A DNA stretch of 20,988 nucleotides from IMG/VR virus record IMGVR_UViG_3300025889_015021, positions 1-20,988 of that record; one strand, given 5' to 3'. Under the pieces are notes generated by a model. It made no database searches and had not been told where the DNA came from. It saw nothing but the letters and a program-made list of their open reading frames with translations. The translations under genes were made by a program, and so were the position numbers. Of this stretch, positions 6,294 through 11,703 are shown one piece after another. Every line of letters begins with the position of its first letter. Within the stretch, counting starts at the first letter, position 1. Source of the stretch: a virus.

Positions 6294-6376
6294 CGGTAAA
6301 TTGCTTTGAAGAAGAGAATAATACCACCGACAAACATGATGCCAGTGAGTAACAATGATGTGTTAGTAATGTCCAT
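6290..6376 (-). CDS. Single-pass membrane microprotein, 28 aa
   Basis: It reads MDITNTSLLLTGIMFVGGII then LFFKAIYR: a hydrophobic helix (about 8-23) and a basic C-terminus. It starts in a TGATG overlap with the 69-aa gene (6374-6378) and ends in an ATGA overlap with the 42-aa membrane ORF, so two membrane microproteins are coupled in tandem. Function unknown. Confidence 0.65.
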   Translation of the reverse strand: MDITNTSLLLTGIMFVGGIILFFKAIYR

Positions 6377-6585
6377 CAAGCTGCGGCTTCTGTTTTAGCC
6401 TTACCTACATTACTAGGTCCAGTCCAAACCATACCATTTTCTTGCCAATATGCAATGAATGCACGACGAAGTTCAAGAAGTTCATCATATCGTGTCTGTT
6501 GACTAGAGGTAAACTTAAAGTTCTGAACTTTATAAGTTTTTTGAAGTGATTGAAGTTCTTTAAGTACAGTAGATGAATTGTTCAT
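6376..6585 (-). CDS. Hypothetical protein, 69 aa
   Basis: Unrecognised, helical. MNNSSTVLKELQSLQKTYKV is followed by a Q/R-rich helix (SSQQTRYDELLELRRAFIAY) and an Ala-rich tail. I take the ATG at 6585; an in-frame TTG three codons earlier is possible. It follows repeat copy 8 and is coupled by TGATG to the 28-aa membrane ORF. Confidence 0.7.
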   Translation of the reverse strand: MNNSSTVLKELQSLQKTYKVQNFKFTSSQQTRYDELLELRRAFIAYWQENGMVWTGPSNVGKAKTEAAA

Positions 6586-6600
6586 GATTGTCAAGTGTAG

Positions 6601-6640
6601 GGGTTACAATATAGTGGTCAATTGGAGGTGAGTAACTTTT
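6601..6640. repeat. Intergenic ~40-bp repeat, copy 8
   Basis: GGGTTACAATATAGTG variant flank. The sense strand of the core is translated as the last residues of the 70-aa gene (KLLTSN), whose TGA stop (6618-6620) lies inside the repeat. Confidence 0.95.
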
Positions 6641-6830
6641 CCTCCTGTGTAAGATTACGATAGTTTTCCACAATTGTTAATAGTCTGTCTTTGGCAGTTT
6701 CTATTGTCGCACGAGAGTAACCAGTATAGAAAGAATAACCTTTGGTTGGATCATCCATTGCATCTTTATACTCTTCTAATGCCCAATCAAGACCTTCAAT
6801 AACAGATAGAAGTTGATTGTCAATGTTCAT
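6618..6830 (-). CDS. Hypothetical protein, 70 aa, C-terminus encoded by the repeat
   Basis: Unrecognised helical protein: MNIDNQLLSVIEGLDWALEE, then a charged stretch DAMDDPTKGYSFYTGYSRAT and a second helix. The last five residues, LLTSN, and the TGA stop are encoded by repeat copy 8 rather than by unique DNA, so the native 3' end seems to have been replaced. Its ATG overlaps the stop of the basic 43-aa ORF (ATGA, 6827-6830). Confidence 0.7.
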   Translation of the reverse strand: MNIDNQLLSVIEGLDWALEEYKDAMDDPTKGYSFYTGYSRATIETAKDRLLTIVENYRNLTQEEKLLTSN

Positions 6831-6958
6831 GGTGATTTGGTACTTAGTTTGAGTTTGAGTGACCTTAGAGACTGCTTACGCCCCCTTAGAATACCCTTAC
6901 AGGTACCCTTGGTCTTCTTATCTTTTTTGGAGTGATGCTTCCAATTAGGTGTGTTCAT
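6827..6958 (-). CDS. Small very basic protein, 43 aa
   Basis: It reads MNTPNWKHHSKKDKKTKGTC, then KGILRGRKQSLRSLKLKLST and KSP. About a third of residues are Lys or Arg and no acidic residue occurs outside one Asp, so it could bind nucleic acid. It starts in a TGATG overlap with the 60-aa gene (6956-6960) and ends in an ATGA overlap with the next, both supporting expression. Confidence 0.6.
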   Translation of the reverse strand: MNTPNWKHHSKKDKKTKGTCKGILRGRKQSLRSLKLKLSTKSP

Positions 6959-7140
6959 CACATGCCACTCATGTATTCATGAAGTTCAGCATAATACTGT
7001 TCTTCAGTGTCAAATTGACGACCATGAATAACACATGGGAATGTTTTCTTTTGAAACATTGTAGACGCAACTTGTACGTCTTGTTTGTCGTAACCCATTT
7101 CGAGCAGGTTTTGGATGTAAGGATTTGAATTGTATGTCAT
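6958..7140 (-). CDS. Hypothetical protein, 60 aa
   Basis: Unrecognised. MTYNSNPYIQNLLEMGYDKQ is followed by DVQVASTMFQKKTFPCVIHG and an acidic helix (DTEEQYYAELHEYM). The start is odd: the ATG at 7140 directly follows the TATAGT of repeat copy 9 with no leader. If TATAGT were a promoter -10 it could not make an mRNA containing this ATG. Coupled by TGATG to the basic 43-aa ORF. Confidence 0.65.
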   Translation of the reverse strand: MTYNSNPYIQNLLEMGYDKQDVQVASTMFQKKTFPCVIHGRQFDTEEQYYAELHEYMSGM

Positions 7141-7173
7141 ACTATAGTGGTCAATTGGAGGTGAGTAACTTTA
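7141..7173. repeat. Intergenic repeat, copy 9 (5' flank truncated)
   Basis: ACTATAGTG then the invariant core. The usual GTGGTTAC flank is missing and the start codon of the 60-aa gene takes its place. The terminal TTA is the stop of the 68-aa gene. Confidence 0.95.
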
Positions 7174-7377
7174 TTTCCTTCGTTTTCTTAACTTATCTAT
7201 CAAATTGAGTGCTGATTGACGGTTGCGACATACTTTGACCGGTTGTCCATTATGTATCACCATCAGTTTAGTTGTTGAACCCGCCACAGGTATTGCTACC
7301 AGGTTCTCATCAATAACGATTGGCAATACTCCTGGTTTTGTATCAAGAATGTTTGAATTTGTGTGGTGGAAAGACAT
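7171..7377 (-). CDS. Hypothetical protein, 68 aa
   Basis: Unrecognised. The central part is beta-rich (VLPIVIDENLVAIPVAG and KLMVIHNGQPVKV) and the C-terminus is a basic helix (SALNLIDKLRKRRK). It is the first gene after module copy B and repeats the arrangement seen at 1283-1474: module, one small gene, then a 40-bp repeat. The stop lies in repeat copy 9. Confidence 0.7.
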   Translation of the reverse strand: MSFHHTNSNILDTKPGVLPIVIDENLVAIPVAGSTTKLMVIHNGQPVKVCRNRQSALNLIDKLRKRRK

Positions 7378-7378
7378 A

Positions 7379-7491
7379 AAAACTCTTTTTTCAATAATTC
7401 TATGTGACTGAAGGTGTGTTAGGTCATAAAGGGGTTCGATATGGAAAAATCAATTTATGATACTCCCAGATCCCTTGGTATGACTGGGCCG
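7379..7491 (-). repeat. Duplicated promoter-containing module, copy B
   Basis: Counterpart of 1503-1615. It has the identical 24-nt block at 7468-7491, the ATATGGAAAAA segment and the TAGAATTAT promoter-like end with the same order and spacing within 1 nt. It abuts the stop codon of the SF2 helicase. In this copy a CCCAG/CTGGG stem can enclose most of the invariant block. Confidence 0.8.
7397..7427 (-). promoter_or_regulatory. Putative promoter in module copy B
   Basis: TAGAAT (7397-7402) on the minus strand, 20 nt upstream of the ATG at 7377, with ATGACC (7422-7427) about 19 nt further upstream. The -10, CACACCT and ACCTA elements are shared with copy A. Confidence 0.45.
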
Positions 7492-7492
7492 A

Positions 7493-8671
7493 TTACCGGC
7501 GAGAAATGCTGTCGCACATTTCTCCTTTCTCGAATACAATGTCAACACAACGTTGCAATGCTCTCTCGGTGGATACTCCGATATTATTATATACTGGCAC
7601 ACATAGCATACCGCATGTCTTCGATTTACTGCCCACACGAATTACTCGGCCCACAGTCTGTAACATCTCTACTGTGTCCATATTACGAAGGAATACAACA
7701 CCTTCAAGCTCTGAGCAATTAATACCTTCTGAAAGTATGGACCTGTGCAAAACAACAAACTTCTTATCTACATCTTTGCCCCATGCATTGAGTGTATCAA
7801 AGAACTCCTCACGCTTGACCTTCTTACCATCAACAACTGCACCGGTCTTACTGGTAATATAGAGGTAAGAATAACCACGTTCCTTGAGTTGTTCTGCAAA
7901 GTCTGTCATAAAGATATTTTGCAGTTGTCGTGTGGTCTTGACACATACTAGAATCTTTTTGATGTCTAGTTCATCAATAGACGCAAGGACATTGTTGCTC
8001 TCAAGATAAGGTGTGAGTGACTTTTTGTCAACCTTATCCATCTCAATCACCTTGACTTTAGGTGGCAAGATGTAACCTCCATCAACCAGAGTTGGTGCAG
8101 ACACACGTGCAATTACCTGACCATAAGTGTCAACATCATTCATTCCATGTTTTTTTGGTGTGACTGAAGTCTTACGGGTAGCAGTAAAGAAATAAGTGCG
8201 ATCAGCCTTCTTACTGAAATACTCAGTGGGCCCAAAGAAGTTATTCTGACAGGAGTTATGTGCCTCATCAAAGTAAATGGTATCTACCGCAATACCAGAC
8301 TCCTGAACACGGTGGAGAGAGTGATATGTGGTAAAGATAATAACATGTTCACGGACTGTTTGACACATATCAACAAACAGTTTGATATGTTCAGACTTTG
8401 TAGTGCTGAAGTGTTTTGTGTCACCAGAATGCACATGCAAAACATTAGCATTGGTGATGTGTTCCATATACTCACTGCACAACTGATTGGCCAAGAGTAG
8501 TCTAGGAGCCACAACTACAATAGTGCGAGGAACATTTACCTCGAACCGTTTCATTGCATCAGTGATTGCAATCAGTGTCTTCCCGCCTCCTGTCGGGACC
8601 AGTATCTGGCCTTTGCTGTTGACATACATTGCGTCACGGGCTTCGTTTTGATGTGGGCGAAGAGTGATCAT
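7493..8671 (-). CDS. DEAH-box superfamily 2 helicase (UvsW-like)
   Basis: An ATP-dependent SF2 helicase with all core motifs. The Walker A is PTGGGKT (26-32), motif II DEAH (135-138), motif III TATR (163-166), motif V SEGIN (314-318) and motif VI QTVGRVIR (338-345) with arginine fingers. The N-terminal RPHQ (5-8) is a Q-motif equivalent. At 392 aa it is shorter than T4 UvsW, and I see only the two RecA-like lobes and no N-terminal accessory domain. Likely acts on branched or R-loop nucleic acid in phage replication or repair, but the substrate is inferred. It follows repeat copy 10 with the leader AACACCACAATTTT and no Shine-Dalgarno; module copy B follows its stop. Confidence 0.88.
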   Translation of the reverse strand: MITLRPHQNEARDAMYVNSKGQILVPTGGGKTLIAITDAMKRFEVNVPRTIVVVAPRLLLANQLCSEYMEHITNANVLHVHSGDTKHFSTTKSEHIKLFVDMCQTVREHVIIFTTYHSLHRVQESGIAVDTIYFDEAHNSCQNNFFGPTEYFSKKADRTYFFTATRKTSVTPKKHGMNDVDTYGQVIARVSAPTLVDGGYILPPKVKVIEMDKVDKKSLTPYLESNNVLASIDELDIKKILVCVKTTRQLQNIFMTDFAEQLKERGYSYLYITSKTGAVVDGKKVKREEFFDTLNAWGKDVDKKFVVLHRSILSEGINCSELEGVVFLRNMDTVEMLQTVGRVIRVGSKSKTCGMLCVPVYNNIGVSTERALQRCVDIVFEKGEMCDSISRR

Positions 8672-8677
8672 AAAATT

Positions 8678-8720
8678 GTGGTGTTATACTATAGGGGTCA
8701 ATTGGAGGTGAGTAACTTTA
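8678..8720. repeat. Intergenic ~40-bp repeat, copy 10
   Basis: GTGGTGTTATACTATAGGGG flank, related to copy 4. It lies between the 53-aa ORF stop and the helicase start. Confidence 0.95.
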
Positions 8721-8882
8721 TTACCGTTGACGAACCGAGTTAATTACAACTCTCTCTGTTGGATACTGTGATTCTACAATATCCCGTATCAAAGATCTGT
8801 CCGCACTATCAGTTTGTATCTCAAAGTTATGCCTACGACCATTACGATCGGTCCATGCACCTTTTACATTAAATTGTGTCAT
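8721..8882 (-). CDS. Hypothetical protein, 53 aa
   Basis: It reads MTQFNVKGAWTDRNGRRHNF, EIQTDSADRSLIRDIVESQY, then PTERVVINSVRQR. The pattern of strand, strand, helix, strand (F-x-V-x-G, H-N-F-x-I, a D-x-x-R-x-L-I helix, V-V-I-N-S-V) suggests a compact alpha/beta fold, but no family is recognised. It stops directly at repeat copy 10 and starts 5 nt after the ligase-like gene. Confidence 0.65.
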   Translation of the reverse strand: MTQFNVKGAWTDRNGRRHNFEIQTDSADRSLIRDIVESQYPTERVVINSVRQR

Positions 8883-8887
8883 AATAA

Positions 8888-9775
8888 TCAGTTACCAAAA
8901 CCATGGTTGAAGTTAGCATACGCAAACTCTGCACGTTTGACCAACTTCACTGAGCCATAGGTTACAGAATGGAAGACATAACCTTCACCATCAGTTTCTT
9001 TGCCATTAGGAAGATATGACTTTGGTGCGTCATTGATAATCAAACTATCCATCAAATCATATTTGATATCTAACACCAACTGATACAGATTGGCAAGGAA
9101 AGGACAACCTAGAATGTCAGTCAGTGATGCATCATCAACAAACTGACCTGACTTGATGAGAGCATTGATGCCCATCTTGGCTTGATATGCCTCTTTGTCA
9201 GTCAGAAATTTGATGTTGTCAGTGTTGATGTTTGGTGCATCATAACCACCGTAAATACGGTCAACAGCAGGTTGTACCCACTTGATTACATCACTATTCT
9301 CAAATGTTTCTGTGACTGGTTTACAAACTGCATTACACATAATATTATCTTGAGTCAGAAAGACTTGTGTATGTGGTGCAATCACTAGTCTCTGTTCAAT
9401 AACCTCAGGAAATACATACGTGAGGGTATTTTGTGTCAGTGTGTCAGTGTGACCGAAACCAAGCCAATCACCCCAGTAAATGTTTTCTGTACGTGGAAGA
9501 TACTTGAGACAATTAGATAGAATATCTACAACTTCAATTTGATGACCAAAATGGGTCAGAATGTCTTCAGTAGTATAACATAGACGAATCTTTTTCTTAT
9601 TAAATGCACTTTTTGTACACACAAAAAACTTACCATTAGCAGGATTGGTTCCCCATACTAACGACATACCATCCATTTTCATGGAGATATCACCCACATC
9701 ATAAAGTAAATCAAATACTGTCAAATCACCAGTCAAAATAGTATCTTCGGGATGAGAGAGGTGTGTTAATGTCAT
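8888..9775 (-). CDS. Ligase-like covalent nucleotidyltransferase, 295 aa
   Basis: Motif I is KMDG with lysine 33, in the strand context ISMKMDGMSLVWG. A GDW near 107-109 fits motif III (YWGDWLGFGHTD). GEGYVF (263-268) fits motif IV, and K277 and K280 in VKLVKRAEF fit motif V. Together these place it in the DNA ligase/RNA ligase/capping superfamily. It is divergent: motif I lies very near the N-terminus, the C-terminus ends only 15 residues after motif V, and there is no OB-fold. It might seal RNA or DNA, or transfer a nucleotide to a protein. It follows repeat copy 11 and precedes the 53-aa ORF; it is distinct from the Rnl1-type ligase at 82-1224. Confidence 0.7.
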   Translation of the reverse strand: MTLTHLSHPEDTILTGDLTVFDLLYDVGDISMKMDGMSLVWGTNPANGKFFVCTKSAFNKKKIRLCYTTEDILTHFGHQIEVVDILSNCLKYLPRTENIYWGDWLGFGHTDTLTQNTLTYVFPEVIEQRLVIAPHTQVFLTQDNIMCNAVCKPVTETFENSDVIKWVQPAVDRIYGGYDAPNINTDNIKFLTDKEAYQAKMGINALIKSGQFVDDASLTDILGCPFLANLYQLVLDIKYDLMDSLIINDAPKSYLPNGKETDGEGYVFHSVTYGSVKLVKRAEFAYANFNHGFGN

Positions 9776-9783
9776 AATAAAAT

Positions 9784-9825
9784 GGTGGTCTTATACTATA
9801 GGAGTCAATTGGAGGTGAGTAACTC
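9784..9825. repeat. Intergenic ~40-bp repeat, copy 11
   Basis: Last (rightmost) copy; none is found from 9826 to the end. TATACTATAGGAG flank. The core encodes LLTSN and the stop codon of the GIY-YIG gene. Confidence 0.95.
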
Positions 9826-10476
9826 TGTAGTCACCTCATGTATGCTCTTGATGTTAGTGGATGCGTTCTTCTTAATATACTTCCTTTTATTGTATCTTGT
9901 CTGGTGAAGTATAGCTTTACATATACCATAACTTATATTATTTTCCCTGGCCCATTTAGATAGTTGGTAACACTCAACCTCACTACCATCAATGAACACA
10001 ATTCGGTAGTGTTTTGCATTAGGATTGTTATTCAAACCCTGTTGTCTAAACTGTTCTTTATTTTCATGAACATTCAGGCGTCCATTTACCCATCCATCAG
10101 GTATTGCATCTTCAAATACCATCTTATGGTCAAGTCCGTTATTTACCCATATTTTACCACGAATTGTACTTGGTTTTCCATATCTTGGATTATTTTTACC
10201 TTTCATAGAAGGTCTTGGCCCTGAGTTACCTTCACCACCAGGACTTCTGTTTATTAACATACCTGTACCCAAATCTTTACGGCCAAGTACATCTATCAGG
10301 TACATTTCGTGCCTATATGCATCAATCTCAGACAGTCCCTGTTTAAGATAGACCCGTCTATCTTTTGGTGGTACAGGTACATTTACATGTTGATTGTTTA
10401 TTCTATTTTTTCTCCCTTTGCCTATGTAGTAAGGTGTTCCATCTTCGCGAAGATAGGCGTAGGTATAGTAATTCAT
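9805..10476 (-). CDS. GIY-YIG homing-type endonuclease with NUMOD domains
   Basis: A Seg-like free-standing nuclease. The GIY-YIG core is modified to YTYAYLREDGTPYYIGKG (4-21), followed by a helix (about 46-60, with catalytic-type R55 and E57 in YRHEMYLI). A NUMOD3-like segment (SMKGKNNPRYGKPS, 90-103) and a C-terminal NUMOD1-like DNA-binding region (YQLSKWARENNISYGICKAI, about 170-189) follow. Such genes cut allelic sites and spread by repair. The final residues ELLTSN and the stop come from repeat copy 11, so the native C-terminus appears displaced. It is driven by the strong promoter at 10505-10533. Confidence 0.85.
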   Translation of the reverse strand: MNYYTYAYLREDGTPYYIGKGRKNRINNQHVNVPVPPKDRRVYLKQGLSEIDAYRHEMYLIDVLGRKDLGTGMLINRSPGGEGNSGPRPSMKGKNNPRYGKPSTIRGKIWVNNGLDHKMVFEDAIPDGWVNGRLNVHENKEQFRQQGLNNNPNAKHYRIVFIDGSEVECYQLSKWARENNISYGICKAILHQTRYNKRKYIKKNASTNIKSIHEVTTELLTSN

Positions 10477-10486
10477 TCTTCAATTT

Positions 10487-10545
10487 GCAGGGGTATTATT
10501 ATTTATTATATCGTAGATTGGGTCTTATGTCAAATACACCCCTGC
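10487..10545. repeat. Inverted repeat flanking the endonuclease promoter
   Basis: GCAGGGGT (10487-10494) and ACCCCTGC (10538-10545) are perfect 8-bp inverted arms around a 43-bp interval containing the promoter. They could be an operator or the ends of the inserted endonuclease cassette. Confidence 0.6.
10505..10533 (-). promoter_or_regulatory. Near-perfect sigma70 promoter with overlapping late motif
   Basis: The minus strand reads TTGACA (10528-10533), a 17-nt spacer and TATAAT (10505-10510). AATAAATA (10500-10507), the NATAAATA late motif of T4-like cyanophages, overlaps the -10. It serves the GIY-YIG gene (start 10476), giving a leader of about 20 nt. Confidence 0.85.
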
Positions 10546-10562
10546 ACATGACTGCCCAATAG

Positions 10563-11360
10563 TTATGATAGGGCTTTGGCAGCAGCATGAGCCTTGGCGG
10601 TCAGTTGCATTGCCTCTTTTTTGTTTGGTTTTCTACCATGTTTCTTCTCAAACTCAGACCTCATTTGAGCCTTGGCATCTTTTCTACTCTGACCTATTTC
10701 TTTATTTCTAGTTGCGTCTCTTTCTTTCCTAGTCATACCACCACCATCAGCATGAGCATACTTTTTACGTGGTTTTGCAGGTTCAGTCTTCTTTGGTTCT
10801 GCCTTCTTGGTCTTTAACAACTGGTCTGCTTTCTTTTCAGCATCTTTAGAAGATGTGGTCGTTGTTTTTACTTCACCACCAGACTTTCTGGCAGCGGCTC
10901 TTGCCTTGGCTGCAGCTCTTCTATCTGCCTTAATCTTCTCTGCATATGATTGTTTGACTTCTGCAGAACCACGTTCCTGTTGTGGTTGTTGTGTTCTTTG
11001 TGAGGTTGTTCTACTTCTATTAGGTTTCTCACCTTGTGGTTTATAATCTACTGGTGCAGTCTTACCACCACCAACTGCCTTGACTCTTGGTTTAGTTCCA
11101 GGTGCTCTACGATCAGCAGTGCTTCGTTTTGCACGAGGACCACGAACTGTACCCATTTCAGGGTCATAAACCTCAACCATTCCCCTTTTATATCTTTCTC
11201 GGGCACTTACGGTTTTGTCTCTAGTTTCTGGTGAATCAAGAGTTCTTGAACCACTCTCTCCAGCAGAATTGGCTTGAGTTTCTTTGAATTTATCTTGACG
11301 ATCTTTAAGAGCTTGTGCTCTTTCAGAGGCAAGTTCTAAAAAAAGTTGTAGGTTCTTCAT
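10563..11360 (-). CDS. Basic, low-complexity protein, 265 aa (possible structural protein)
   Basis: It begins MKNLQLFLELASERAQALKD and continues as a Lys/Arg/Ala/Thr/Ser-rich sequence with no hydrophobic core, for example AEKIKADRRAAAKARAAARK (about 144-163). It is probably disordered, with a nucleic-acid-like charge pattern. The short amphipathic N-terminus followed by a disordered body resembles virion-associated proteins that I recall from T4-like cyanophages. The upstream late promoter (11421-11428) agrees with late, structural expression. Function unknown. Confidence 0.8.
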   Translation of the reverse strand: MKNLQLFLELASERAQALKDRQDKFKETQANSAGESGSRTLDSPETRDKTVSARERYKRGMVEVYDPEMGTVRGPRAKRSTADRRAPGTKPRVKAVGGGKTAPVDYKPQGEKPNRSRTTSQRTQQPQQERGSAEVKQSYAEKIKADRRAAAKARAAARKSGGEVKTTTTSSKDAEKKADQLLKTKKAEPKKTEPAKPRKKYAHADGGGMTRKERDATRNKEIGQSRKDAKAQMRSEFEKKHGRKPNKKEAMQLTAKAHAAAKALS

Positions 11361-11401
11361 TCTTTTTTCTGTAGTTGTGTTCCTAACTCCAACAGATTGA
11401 C

Positions 11402-11434
11402 GGAGGTGATAATATAATTATATTTATCACCCCC
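11402..11434. other. Imperfect hairpin overlapping the late promoter
   Basis: GGTGATAA (11405-11412) and TTATCACC (11424-11431) form an inverted repeat around an A/T-only centre, just after the stop of the 57-aa gene. It may terminate or stabilise that transcript. There is no U-tract. Confidence 0.5.
11421..11428 (-). promoter_or_regulatory. Late promoter NATAAATA
   Basis: GATAAATA on the minus strand, in an intergenic gap, 61 nt upstream of the ATG of the basic 265-aa protein. It matches the T4-type late consensus recognised by the phage gp55 sigma factor. Confidence 0.65.
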
Positions 11435-11441
11435 GATATTA

Positions 11442-11615
11442 TCAGGAGAAGAAGTGGTCAGGTGCACTCAACTCCTCAACATATGCAGTAACGCTTTCAT
11501 TACCTTGAATATCCAATAGTTTGTCCCACTGGATATTGTGAGCGTCAAAATCTTCAAATACATCGAGTTCGATCGTAACTCTATACTTGGACTTCTGAGC
11601 GTAGGCTAGAGACAT
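11442..11615 (-). CDS. Small protein, 57 aa
   Basis: It reads MSLAYAQKSKYRVTIELDVF, EDFDAHNIQWDKLLDIQGNE, SVTAYVEELSAPDHFFS. A long amphipathic strand (KYRVTIELDVFEDFD) is followed by a helix and an acidic tail. Very similar short proteins are, in my memory, common in T4-like cyanophages, without known function. It sits alone between a good early-type promoter (11643-11671) and a hairpin. Confidence 0.75.
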   Translation of the reverse strand: MSLAYAQKSKYRVTIELDVFEDFDAHNIQWDKLLDIQGNESVTAYVEELSAPDHFFS

Positions 11616-11642
11616 GAGGAGAACCTGATTGACTACCCTGTA

Positions 11643-11671
11643 AGTATAGGGTATTTAGGTCAAGGAGTCAA
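11643..11671 (-). promoter_or_regulatory. Sigma70-type early promoter
   Basis: The minus strand has TTGACT (11666-11671), a 17-nt spacer and TATACT (11643-11648), 28 nt upstream of the 57-aa gene. Both boxes match 5 of 6 at ideal spacing. Confidence 0.75.
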
Positions 11672-11680
11672 GGTGTTATG

Positions 11681-11698
11681 GACAGTGTTCAAACTGTC
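11681..11698 (-). other. Short hairpin after the metalloprotease gene
   Basis: GACAGT and ACTGTC arms with a 6-nt loop, 6 nt after the stop at 11704. No U-tract follows; possible 3'-end stabiliser. Confidence 0.4.
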
Positions 11699-11703
11699 AC
11701 ACA

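Noticed and set aside
1-9825. CRISPR-like array formed by the 40-bp repeats
   Set aside because: The spacings between copies are very irregular and contain genes, and the repeats are not palindromic as CRISPR repeats would be. No cas gene is seen.
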